Positions 13,024 through 24,935 of a stretch of 64,000 nucleotides of DNA are shown here, in pieces. This stretch comes from Strongylocentrotus droebachiensis (Eukaryota; Echinodermata; Echinoidea; Camarodonta; Strongylocentrotidae), in NCBI GenBank assembly GCA_035222895.1, contig JAVYIG010000040.1:434001-498000 (forward strand). Direction: 5' to 3'. Under the pieces are notes generated by a model. That model ran no database searches, was not told where the DNA came from, and was given only the letters and a program-made list of their open reading frames with translations. The translations under genes and the position numbers were made by a program. How positions within the stretch are numbered: the stretch's first letter is position 1; each line of letters starts with the position of its first letter.

Positions 13024-14455
13024 ACAAAATATTAGGGAGAGCAGCAAAATTAAGAGGTACAAGATAGGCCAGGAAGGGGGGGGGGGAGCAATTTATGGTT
13101 CACTGGGGGGCGGGGGGAACACTTTTTCTATGCATTCTTCTCAATAAATCTCCACCTCTGCCATAAGAAAATAATTGCATTTCAAACCTTTCATTTTAAT
13201 CTATTTTTCCAATTGCAGCATTCATCAACCTAGCAATCAGTGCTCCTCTAATTACCGACACCGCCATAAACTTAGACAGAAAAAAAATCCTACATTTTAA
13301 TAGATACTTCATTATGTCAACAGAGCTTGGTTATTGGGTTCTTGATATTTTCTACTAATGCTGATATAATAACTGAGCAAAAAAAATCTCAATCTTACAG
13401 GATGAGGTAAATTGGCAACACGACGCCGACGTGGACAGCGAGAGATTTACATTGAATTTATTTCCTGGCATTTTTTCAATGTCCACTGTGTTGAGACTTT
13501 GCTGGATGTGTGAGCGATGGGTGTCAGTGAGGTAAATCAACTTAACCTTGTTCTGCCAAGCCAAGATATTAGAATTAAATGAGAAAAGAGCAGAAGGCAA
13601 CCGTGTATCATCATCGTCTGTCATCAAGTCAACCACACCTTGACGGGATGTGTGTTCAGCCCTCAACAAGAGTTGATACAATATCATAAATACCAGGCTG
13701 ATATTAACATGAAGGAATAATAACAAATATATGATGGTGAACATGAAGAACAGACATGTTTTTAAAAGTTATCTGAAAGAATGAGAAAGATACAGACTAT
13801 TAAAAAAAGAAACAGATATAGAGAAAATAAAGATTGAAATACAGAAATTGAGACAGAGACATACATGTAGGGGGGAGAGAGAGAAAGAGAGAGAAGGTGT
13901 ATTGGAGAGATTTGACATTTCTAGTAGTATCTATTAGATCAGAAAACTTACAAATATTTCAATTTTAATTTGATCATGAATGTACACTTAAAATTGAAGA
14001 TCAGCTAGTAAGAATGTTTGTTGTTTGTTTGTTTGTTTGTTTGCTTGTTTTGTGTTTACACCTCACACCATACCAGATACCTAAGGCTAAGCCATGTTGA
14101 TGCCATCCTTGGTAGGATTGAATTTAAAAAGAGGGGGTGAGAAGAATGTGGCTTTATGAGAACCACCCACTTTTGATTGAAGACAAGTGTTGAGGCCATG
14201 CTTCCTCCCAGGGCATTGGATCTCTCAACGCAATGGTAAATAAAGGAATTAAAGTATGAATATGTAACCAATAAAGAGGTATAGGAGAGAGAGAAGAGGG
14301 AGATGGAGAAAAGCCTTGCCTAATCTATTCACCACCATGTCTACAATGTCAATGACGTGTTGACAAGCAGGGGAGTAAGGAATCAAAACAATGAAATGGT
14401 CTGTAGCAATGCACTGTGTGGTTCACGGTCACCAGCAACACTTCGCTTCACTGAA

Positions 14456-14506
14456 GGAGAGAGAGAGTGTGAGAGAGAAAGAGAGAGAGAGTGAGGGGGG
14501 GGGGGG
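14456..14506 (+). repeat. (GA)n followed by G12 run
   Basis: Purine-only tract of GA dinucleotides with a terminal poly-G. A related tract is at 14656-14694 (ggga/gaga repeats), and a (TTTG)n array lies upstream at about 14016-14053. Confidence 0.85.
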
Positions 14507-14989
14507 ATACTGTGAAGGTTAGTGTGATGGAAGGTGAAAGGATAGGGGAGTAGGAATGAGGATGCAGTCTGGTAGAAGAGAGACCCAGAGCAGCCAAGGG
14601 GCCCTACCCAGAGATACTGGTATGCAGGAGACGAGACCTAGACCGACCAAACGACTGAGACAGGGAGGGAGGGAGAGAGGGAAAGAGAGAGAAAAAGTAC
14701 TATGAACCTGAGATGCTAATGGAAGTCCCTGACAGAGGATGGGCAAGGATGAGTAGTCTACCAAATGAGCCTCCTACAAATAGGCTCTAATTTGTGGGGA
14801 TGACACAAACAAGGATGGAAAGACCTAGGGGTGTGACTGACAGAGACCTCCACTCATGTCCATTGTAATCTTTCGCTTCTTCAAGATGCGCTAAACGAAA
14901 CAACACCCCTAACCTCCGTCTGATTCCGTGCGATGCTTGCTTCCGTCCTGAATACCGCAGCAGCCAGCCAGCAGAGCCAGCAATTCTGC

Positions 14990-15900
14990 AATTCATTGTC
15001 CCAACTGTTTATCTCCTAATCGGCCGTCAAGGCTTCCCTTATTGGCATACAAAAGTGTAATTTTCCTCCCCCTTTTATGCCATAATTTCCTACCAAACGG
15101 GCTTGAAGGAAAATGCTTAAAGTGACTAAGTGGCATATTCCTTTCCCTTTGTAATCTTGCAGCATTAAGTCGGCTTTAGCCGTGTCTCCTAACCATAATG
15201 CACTTATGTGGCAACAGTATTCATTGGAAAACCAAGGATCTAAATAAAAGCCAATCGTTTCCTTAGCAACAACCCCAGTATAAAATACAGACCTGTTGCA
15301 TACACTTGTAGATTCCCCGCAGAAAAGTACAGACGAAGGGCAAAGCTTAGTTGAGGACTAACAAATCAATTAAGGTTTTATGTACCTTGAAATTCTCCCT
15401 AAGCTCTCACGGATCACACTCTGCCCAACACCACTTTCTCCGTAATCACTCCATTTTTCATTAATAAACTCAGATTTGTGGCCTGGCGTATCCCAGCAAG
15501 GATCTAATAGATGCTGTTTAATTTCTCCTGCACGCTACCTAAGATTTCCTGATATTAGGCGCCAATGCTGAGGATTTTAGACACAAGAAGTGCAATCAAA
15601 TTGCAATATATTTTTGAAACCTCTAAATGGCAGGATGGTATGATGCGGTAATTGCTTTTTTATGACGCGACTCCCAATTAGCCAGACATTTAGAAACTTG
15701 GAGGTGGATATGGAGAGCTGCAAATTAAACACAAGTAGCTGCTGGCGAAGAGCTAATTTCTTTCAAACTGGATGAAATTGATTTAATGTTGACTTGTACA
15801 ATATGGGAATTAATCCAGCCTCAGCACTTAATCACCACGCCTGTTGATTCGTCGTCGCCCGCAGATCACTTGTTGAACAAAGTTTCAAGGATTTGTCCCA
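14990..15900. promoter_or_regulatory. Candidate intronic enhancer region in prox intron 3
   Basis: About 900 bp without microsatellite or mobile-element signs, unlike its neighbours. It is dense in homeodomain-type TAAT/ATTA cores (for example ggaattaatccag with an OTX-like TAATCC), and has an E-box-like agctgctgg stretch and a SOX-like aacaaag. The call rests on sequence texture and motif density by eye, with no comparative data. Confidence 0.25.
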
Positions 15901-16497
15901 TTGTTGATTTCAGTCTTTATTATAAGTAATTTATGATGACATATCAACATTCATATGAACCAGTGCATGAAAGTTTTACATCGCGATCATGGTCTTAATG
16001 CCTACCAAACTAATCAGCCAATGTGAATGGTTTTCCCTGACAAATTGACAAACAGAATGGTTTGGGCATGAATCTAAGAAAAGCAGGGTTTTTGCATGTT
16101 GGCAAAATTTCTTAAAATAGACTCAGGTTTTTCTTGTTATGCAAACAACTATAACAGGCCAGAAGTAGCAGCAATATTATAGGGATGAATAAAATGAACT
16201 TTGCTGGAGGAAACGATAGCCAGGCGCTTTTTTTAGTGTTTTAACAAGCCCTCCTGCAATAACCATGTACCCTTGATATTGTGAATGGATAGATGGTAGA
16301 ATCTATGTGAACATTTATCAAGATTGAGACATTGGTTATGCTCATGACTCGAAAGTACTTTGAACCCTGGCTTCCTTTGAACCTTCTGTTACATCAATTA
16401 CCGACCCGCTTTCTTTCCTCTCAATGTTAATGGGAGTGCGAGGGGTGGAGGGAACAAACAGAAAAGTACAAGATGAAGGCTGGATGGATGCGAAGAG

Positions 16498-16553
16498 TGA
16501 GAGGGAGAGAGAGAGAGAGAGAAAGAAAAAGAGAAAGCAAAAGAGAAAGAGAT
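16498..16553 (+). repeat. (GA)n microsatellite
   Basis: Purine tract that generates overlapping Arg/Glu-rich and Ser/Leu-rich open frames of up to 161 codons. They are repeat artefacts. Confidence 0.85.
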
Positions 16554-16779
16554 TCCACAAGGCACAATATCGAAACCAGCCTTGTGTTTGGCCCATCAGA
16601 TGCAGATTCGATCTCCATATTCTTTAGCATGTGTTTGTTTCTTTTATTACCCCCATTAACGAATAAAACCTTGACTAGGTCGCACGTTCAAAGCTCTCAA
16701 TTGTTACACGCCCAGCTTGTTGGAAGAGCTATGCAAGAGAGCTGGACGCAGCAATTAGATTCAAGAGTAATCTGTCATG

Positions 16780-17420
16780 TCTTATTGTCTACCAGGCCAA
16801 GTGAAAGATGGTCTGCTGTTGGGGGGCACCCGTCATCGCAGCCATCGAGCGGGAGGATGGTCGTTATGAATACCCCTCACCCATGTCAACCCGGAGATGG
16901 TTTTCTCATAAGGAAAAGTACCGGTGAACCAGCCCCTTGGAGGTGTAAGAATCGGTGAGTGATGGGGAGGTCTGACATGACGATCCCCGAACAGTCGTCG
17001 TCGGGACGAGACGAAACGGCCAAGGGTCCGGAGGCCAATATATGGATATCAGATGAGAGGGGTGTGACAATAGCAGCTGGTTCACCACACTTCAGAAATT
17101 GAATCAAGATCACCATGAGACACACAATGCCACTAACACCTTAACTGGGTCTGGGGGCCGGCCAAGTCCTCAGCAATCAACCCTGCGGCAAGTTTGTGCC
17201 ACCTCCAATTACCTGGGATAATGTTGATTGGTGGTGTTGCGGGGTGGGGTGGTGGGCAGGGGAGAGCTGTGAGTATGCTTTCTGTGAGATACTCTGAGCA
17301 TGGGCAGTGAGGACCTGGAGGAGGAGGCCGACTGTGGGAGTGGACAAGGGAATCGCATGATGGAGGTGATGCAATAAGATGAGAATACGGTGTTGTCAAG
17401 GACAACAATTGGGACGATTA
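16780..17420. promoter_or_regulatory. GC-richer, CpG-containing patch in prox intron 3
   Basis: The base composition rises clearly above the AT-rich intron, with several CpGs (for example atccccgaacagtcgtcgtc at about 16983). Open frames in both directions here are short and unspliced, with no family match. It could be an enhancer, an internal promoter or an old insertion. It has no direct functional evidence. Confidence 0.2.
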
Positions 17421-18776
17421 ATTGCTCTAATTCCCTTCTTCCATTTCCACATTCATCACTCTGGTCATTACTGACAATAAAAGACTCAAGATTTTCAATC
17501 TCATTAATATTTTTTTCCTCTTTGCTTTCATACCTTGTTTTAAATGGTTCCATAACAAATGAAAGAAATATTTTAACCTACAAATACTTAGCCTTCTTGA
17601 AAATTATGCTATCAGCTAATTTTTTATCCCACCTTTTCTGGTGTGCTCCTCTTTCAACCTGAACTAGATAGTTTGTTTGATCACATCAATATTTCACCCT
17701 AGATAAATATCCTAACTGTACTTGGATAAGACCTGACACTCACAAGCCACAAGAAATGCGACATACTTTTGCTAATTCAAAAGATTTTTTGCAAAAACAG
17801 ATACCTATGCCAAGCAATAATTGTATGTCTGCCAGTCTTATTTTCCTCAATTTACATTCCTCTAATCACCATGACCATGCAAATCAGAATTGAAGTTTGA
17901 ACACTCTTATCAAGATACCCTGATGTATTTACCATTAAATTGTGTTTTTCATTTTATTTCACAACACAAGGAAGCAGCCAAGCAGGGACGTAAGAATAAA
18001 GAAAAGGAAATACACAAATTTATAGATCCTTTTCCTCCTTATTTTTCGTAGAGAGGTAGACTTCCGCTTAATCAGTGAAGACACCTTTCTTTGTACTTTC
18101 TTTGGTTCCTCTACTGACCCTGGAAATTCTGAGTCAACTGCCATGGTTAATTTGGGCTATCTTGGTCTGATGAGAACTGTCCATCTGTCAAGGACCTATC
18201 AAGGATTGTTCAAGATTCTGAGACAAGCAACTGCCCACCTTTAAGAGTGTTCTCATTGTCCAAAAAAGATTTACCAAAAGAGATTACAATATTTACTAAA
18301 ACATGACAAATGCATGTTATGGCATTTTGTACTTCAAATACAATCTACAGTTTATGCCGTATGTAAATTCAAGAAGAGGTTCCACCTAACCCGAAAGAAT
18401 CTAAGATAAAATTTAGTCCTTCCCTCTGATCCTATGTTCTGGGGCAGGTATGGTCCCCAATGCACTTTAAGAAGGCAAGACCCATTTGCCTAATAAGGAT
18501 CACATAAGCCCTTGAACCTTTGTGACATGACCAACAAGCTCCAGTTTGGAAAATTTCTTAAAATGCTTGCCATTTCTAACTTGGTGAGCAGCATCATAGG
18601 AAGAAACTCAAGAAACACCTGAATCTTTCCAGGATTTTGGGATTATGGAAACACACCTTATATGACAACTTCTGCGATATCATGTCTTATGGTTCAAGGT
18701 GACAGGAAGAATGCTTCCAACTTGGCAAGGGCCAAGAAGAGCCTTTATCACTGACCAGTTCCTTTTAGAAATCGTC

Positions 18777-18846
18777 TGTTTGGAGCAGGAAGGGCATTAA
18801 CTCATAAATCAGAACTTAAGAGTTAATGCCTTCTTGCTCTGAACAA
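18777..18846. other. Long hairpin, pre-miRNA-like, inside prox intron 3
   Basis: The left arm 18783-18803 starts gagcaggaaggg and ends cattaactc. It pairs with the right arm 18820-18839 (gagttaatgcc, ttcttgctc) over about 20 bp with one bulged G and one G-T wobble. The loop is 16 nt. Weaker pairing continues outward through tgttt/aaca, for a total of about 70 nt. Size and geometry suit a microRNA precursor or a small palindromic repeat. No known miRNA is recognised, and either strand could form it. Confidence 0.55.
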
Positions 18847-20562
18847 ATGATATCTCTTAATATGATATTTCTACCACAACATAAATAAAAATAAGAGGAT
18901 AATAAACTGATATTGTAGTTATATTTTTTTCTTTCTCTAAAAGAAATCCTTCACCAGAGGCAAGTTCATGTAGGTCTTAGATGTTATGTTATCAACATAT
19001 GAGTAAGACAGTGGTAAAACAGATATATTGTATTATCGGACACTTTAATAGGATTAATGAAAAAGACATGACTGCATTCATACAAATAGCTTTAACTGGC
19101 TCAAATTTTTACATTATCACATGATTCACACTATGAAATATCTTTTGGGGAATTGAAAAGGAACAAGAAAAACATAAACATGCTTTTTTACCATTAATTT
19201 TCTAATTTAAACTAACAAAATCTAATTCAAAATTAAAGAGGAAGCAGTCTTAATATACCTTCGCTCTTATAACTGAAAGCAACAATATGATAAGTGATAC
19301 CTGCTGATAACAAAAAAGTTTGTCAATTAAAATTTCTCATTACAGCTTCCCTTGAGGCAAATAATTTATTAACAATTGTTTATTTTGAGTACGGAGGAAG
19401 AGTGAGAACTAGAATCTTCTAATTTCTTTTCGGAAAGGATAATGCAAGAGCAAGGTCAGTGTATTATTGATTCAGGAAACTTGGTTTTAATGATGGAGTA
19501 AAGTGACAAGCTATAACCAAATAGGTATCTTCCTCTCACTGACATACATCTTATTAGTTATTTCTGTTTCTTACTCTTGCTACAAAACACGCACTTCCAC
19601 TGATAAAGAGGAAAGGTAGATAAAGAGAGCAAGAAAAAGCTATTTTTGTTTCCTTTTCTTTGCCTCCTGAATAGTACAGAAGGCAATGGCCTTGCAAATG
19701 ACACGCAATTTGGGAAGAAAATTAGAATTTTTTTCTTCTTGACTGCCGATAGGTGCACCAACTTCACATGAGCGCCCCAGCAATAGTGTAATCAACCTAT
19801 ATATGATTTTTCACAAAGACTGGGAGCTAATGATTAAGAAAAATTCCTGCTTTATGAACTCACTCTGTCAAGAAAATGGCCGAAATGAGTGAGCTGCTTA
19901 TTGGTCGAAAAGTAGAATAAAGTAATGGGGTGGGTAATTGTGTTGATCATAACATTCATTTGAATGAAATGTCATTGTACTTTTTCGGAAAGGATTCAAG
20001 ATAACCAGCTTTTGTTTTTTGAGCTGGGTGCAAGCCTTCCTCTCTCTTTCTCTCGTTTCCTCTCCATCAATTTGGGGGGCATGTAAAAATGATGACATTA
20101 ACTTCAGACTGAGGAGTTTTTATTCATTCATGATTCTTTAGTGGGTGTCCCAGATTATGTGAATGACAAAGTACCGAGAAAGGATGCGGTGGAAGTATTC
20201 TTCAAGAGTGAATCGGTAAAAAATAGATCATGATTAGATCATGAGGTAATATTTTCTTTTCGGAAAGCGCTGATTGCCATTTGCATGGTCTGAGATTATA
20301 AGAAAGTTATACAAAAAAGGAGGTGGATACAGCAGCGGGGAGGGAGAGAGAGAGAGAGAGAGAGCTTATTTTATGTATGAGACTGAGTACTGGAATGATG
20401 AATGAAAACAGAGAGGGTGGGATTTACAATTAAAAAAATGGAATATTTGACAGAATTTGAGCCACTCCTCCCCCCCCCCACCCCCTCCTCAAAAAATAAA
20501 AACAAACCAGAAACACACTAACAACAAATTGGTAAAGAGACCAGAGGAAAGGGGCTTGATAA

Positions 20563-20563
<1 letters not shown>

Positions 20564-20601
<38 letters not shown>

Positions 20602-20617
20602 AAAAAGGGGGGGGGGA
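20564..20617 (+). repeat. (GA)n then A-run then G-run
   Basis: Compound purine tract. A smaller (GA)n at 20339-20364 and a C-rich run (about 20469-20487) lie just before it. Confidence 0.85.
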
Positions 20618-23400
20618 CTGACAAAGGAAAAAAACAAAGATAAATACAGATAGAAAGTATGGAAGCATTAGACAAAGACAAAAGGAAAAATATTATATAA
20701 AAGTAAAACAGATATAAGGTATACAGTAGATCTATATTGACAGATCAACAAAAAAAGTGCAAGGAATAAAGAAATATTTTGAGGATGAGTGCATTTAACT
20801 AAACGTCCTTCACTCTGATACCCAGCCAAAACTGAAAGACAAGAAACCTTTTCCTTCAGCATCACACAAACAACAAAATATAGATTTTGAGTATATTTTT
20901 GCCCATTCACGTTAACCCTCTTCAGATCAGCTGACCACAGTGCAATGCACTCTTGTTGCCTGCCCGCAGTGGGAAATGCCCACTGAAATATCTTCCTTCC
21001 TTTCCTAATTCAGGATTTACAAACCGTTACACAGAGGAAAAAGAGGGCAGCAAACTAACGTGCTTACAAGAAAATGTCAAGAACTGGGCTGGAATCACTT
21101 CTCAAGAGGGCTTGTGTAAGCTCTGTCTTTTACAGACTTTAAAAATCTGTTTTGATTTTATTCAAATTTTGAAGAAGATTGAAAGACTGATTTTAAATCT
21201 TATAACATTGATCCAGATGACTAGTGAAACTTAGGTCTGAATAACTAACTGCTGACCAAGGTTTGTTCTTCATAGCCACATAAATAAAAGGACCATTATT
21301 CGCTCAGAGTCAGAAAGGTTCAATTCTGTTTGAAGTAATTATGAGTTTAATGCCCTTAATTTGGCTCTCAGGAGACAATAACATTACATGAATTTTCAAA
21401 ACTAATTTCTATAGTGATTGATTGATTGGTTGCCACCTTCAATTATATTAATGTTTTCTGTCTTTCAACTACAGATTCTATATGTATATTCAATCTGAGA
21501 GATCTCCTTGATTCAATTGTGGTATTGTTTTATGGTGTCCTTAAAAAATTGTCTTAATCTTCTTTGAAATAGGTCCAGTATTGCGATTATAAACCAAGTA
21601 CATGTTTACATTTCTCTATTCATGGACTTTTATGTCTTTTTTTTGACAGGAAAGGACACTGTGATGTTTTGATATGTTGAAACAATATCCAGGTGACAAG
21701 ACAGGGATCAAATAAAGTTTTGTCAACCTTTATGAATTCTTTCCTATATGACTATATGATTTGGGACATTTCCAGGATACTGACATAATATATGATACAA
21801 AATTCAATGTTTTATTATTCAACATTGATGGTCATGTCATGGCCATCTCCATAAAGAAAACCTTGAATCTGACAAAGTATAGTTGGGTGGTACATTATTA
21901 TTCAGAGATTTATGTGCAAGAAAAAATAAGAGTGTTTATTTTGCACAATTTGCAACAAATACAAGACCTCTCACTAAAATGAAAAAAAATAGCTTAATTT
22001 TTTAGCATACCACCCAAAGATCTACCAATGCGGTAAGATGAGCTTTAAATTGGCAAAGATACACTGAGTCACTAAACAGATATACCCTGTGATGATCATG
22101 ATTATCAGCAAACATCAGCCAAACAATAGATGAATAAACCACAAAGTACACTCGAAAAACAAGAGAAAACGTAAGAATATATATTACGGAAACATCCTTT
22201 CTCTCCAATCTTAACCTTGTTTTTGGTTGAATGGGCATGTCAACAAGTTAGAGTAAATATTCAAGTCTTTTCAGAAACAGTTTCAGTGGCTGACAGTGGT
22301 CATGGAAGGTTTATTCTTTTTTATTGATTAAAATCTATTTTTCCTTTTCTGCTGGTTAAGGAATGTCCTTCCATAAACATAGCAGTTCAAACAGTATGAG
22401 GACAGAGAAATATTTCTGTTTACATTGTTGAATTCAAAAGACATGGGATGGCATAAATATATCCAGTATATGATGTATTTCCTTTCGTTATTGGTCAATA
22501 AGCCTTTTGAGAAATGATCTTGAAGTTTTCTAGGCTCAAAGAAGAGTAAACAATAGATTGCAAACTTGTATTTTAAGTTGTGGTACATAAATGATACTGT
22601 TAAGTTTAAAAGAATGATAAGAATTTCTTTCTCATTTTTGTTCACTGAGAAAATAATTTTGTTGATGAAAGCATGAGAGCACAAAATTTGACAAAATATC
22701 ACAAATTAATTGATCACAGACACCTCAACTTTACGCCAGAAAAAATTATCAAGATATTTATGTCCACATGCAAATGACCAGCTTATCTTTGTTTTTTTGA
22801 TGAAATAATACTAATGTAGGTATATGCAATCGTACCATTTTCTACGATTTTCTCCACACTTGGGAATAATAGAAACATCCCAAGCTAGGAAGTGGTTACG
22901 CTTTTATGGTTTTTTGTGAAAATAAATTCCGCAAACACCCACACTCTCATCTCAAGTCAATATAGCAAAACAACAAATAAACAAGCAAATAAATGAAACC
23001 TGAGTGTCCGTAATTCTTTGTCAATAAATATATATCGTAAGTATAATCAATTTCCACATATTTATCTAGTACCCTTGTGTTTTCATTTGTAAAGGTGCAA
23101 TTTGTCCAAACAAAGCGATAAACAGGGAAACAAACAACACATAATCAAAACAAAAATGCACAAGAAGAGGCACACAACAATATACCATTTTTAGTATGCA
23201 TTCAAATTTCAGGAAAATTTTCCCCAAATTTGCTCAAGGTTTCCTGAGATTGCAGCAATATGTAAAAAAATGGATTGTCACAAACATGGAAAGTCATAAG
23301 CTATTGAAGAGCAAAAGACTTTGATAAAGTAATGAGAGAAACATCCACAAATATGAATACGTATTAAATCGCACAAAAACACCCCAAAAAAGGGACTTAC

Positions 23401-23706
23401 CGTGAATTCATTGCTCTTGTTGTAGTGGAGATTGAGGGAGCGGTAGAGCTCCGAATCCCTGGTCACCTTGAGATCTTCGGCGGTCTCGACGTTGTCGCTG
23501 ACCGACTGGCGGGCAAACTTCTCCATCTGGATGTAGTAGAACTCGCGGAAGTTGCTGAACCACTTGATGATCTGCGAGGTGTTGTGACGGTTGAACTTGA
23601 CGTCCGGGAAATGCTGGCGTAAGAGGGCGGAGCTCGGGTAGCGGGTGAAGAAGAACATGAGCTTGGCCTTACGCAGGTGGGTCGGCGTCAGGGTGCAAGT
23701 GATCGA
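23401..23706 (-). CDS. prox1: prox coding exon 3: homeodomain part of the homeo-Prospero domain
   Basis: This 102-codon exon begins [20 protein letters not shown] and contains the divergent Prospero homeodomain, with [19 protein letters not shown], then [19 protein letters not shown] (recognition helix) and EKFARQ. It continues into the start of the Prospero domain ([19 protein letters not shown]). The recognition-helix stretch is identical to human PROX1 as I recall it. The donor is TTCACG|GTAAGT, phase 0. The upstream boundary is not an AG acceptor: the nearest AG on this strand is about 80 nt away, and an in-frame TAA lies between it and the exon (23739-23737). The U12-type AC end at 23708-23707, behind a CCTTAAC branch site, fits exactly and restores phase 0 with exon 2. 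Confidence 0.97.
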
Positions 23707-24849
23707 GTACAAAGGAGTTAAGGTAAATTCGTGATATTATGCATCAGTCATGACATATATATATATTTGTGGGGGTACGTATAGAGAGCTAGAGTATGAT
23801 TAACACCTTCTCTCTTTTTGCTCTCATCTGGAAAAGTTGCATCATTTGATAGAATGAACTACAATACATACATGTATGTGTAATACAAATTATAGTTTAC
23901 ATTTCCATCAAGTTTTGAAGACATATTTGATTACAGGTGCTAATATAAAGATGTGATAAAATGTGTCTAAAAATATATAAATGTAATGAAATCAAAAATA
24001 TAATTGGGGACACGGCCTTGAAAAAAAACCTGAAAAGAAATGAAGCAGTAAGATCTCTCAGCAAACCCTTTGCAATGCAATTCATCTTAAACCTTCCCAG
24101 GGCCCCTAAATGAATTAAGCAAATAATTCCAAACAAAAGAGAAACCATTTATCATACATTCCAACCTTCAGAAAAATTCCTAAAATCTTGCTCAGGACAG
24201 ACAAATATTTTGCAAATCCGACAAAAATATGAAAGATAAGAAAAACACCCACCATCCTAATAGATAAAACACAGAGCAGATGTAGTAAAACATGACCAAG
24301 CAGAAACTATTCCTTACAAAAAGACATGGTGGATTGGTATGAAAAGAAGGCTTTTCTATTTGTGCCAGTTTGGGTGGCGAGAAATTCAAGGCCATTTTCA
24401 TCCTTGGTCTCCTCCACACATTACTTGTTTACACCTTTTCTTGCACTGCTGAGCAGCCTTCGGGCAAAAAGAGAATATCTCACGCTATATGCCAACTCAA
24501 AGGCAATGAATAAGATTCTTATGTTTGCTTTATGCTTCCCTTTGTGTGGAAGAATGCATGGTTTACTCTGCTTTTGGAGGAGTTTCGATTCACGAAAGTT
24601 TCTTTAAAATGTAAGACCAAGTTAAGGCACTTGGCTGGCGGAGAGAGGCAGGTAGACTTGGGAAGGAACTACAAAACAATGTTAAGCCTCCGTCATGTTG
24701 ACTGTTCTTTGAGATTTACAGAGTTATGGAGATGAAAGGGAGATAAAGAACAACATAAAAGAACAGATACATTCCCATGACACGTAGAAGATTACACAGC
24801 ACACAACGTGGACATGATCTTTTGTAGATGATGGGCTTTGTGCTAAATA

Positions 24850-24935
24850 TAGAGAGACAGAAAGACAAGGAGAAAGAGAGGAAAGAGAGAGAGAAAGAGA
24901 GGAAAGAGAGAGAGAGACAGAGAGAGAGAGAGAAA
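24850..24935 (+). repeat. (GA)n/(GGAAA) compound microsatellite
   Basis: Interrupted purine tract inside the U12-type intron; (GGA)n follows at 25376-25400. Confidence 0.85.

Larger units (their letters stand above)
11608..23400 (-). other. prox1: prox intron 3 (U2-type, phase 0), large
   Basis: 11.8 kb with donor GTAAGT and acceptor ctgcag. It contains many purine arrays on the plus strand (12870-13022, 13871-13895, 14456-14506, 14656-14694, 16498-16553, 20339-20364, 20564-20617), a (TTTG)n run at about 14016-14053, and a long hairpin at 18777-18846. Two gene-free patches look more complex than the surroundings (14990-15900 and 16780-17420; listed separately). No exon with supported splice sites was found here, and the open frames present are short or made from microsatellite. 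Confidence 0.85.

Noticed and set aside
16473..16958. 161-codon plus-strand open frame
   Set aside because: Starts in a (GA)n microsatellite giving Arg/Glu repeats; no domain, and lies inside a prox intron.
21313..21335. ggttcaattc as a tRNA B-box
   Set aside because: No A-box at the right distance and no cloverleaf arms; no tRNA found in the window.
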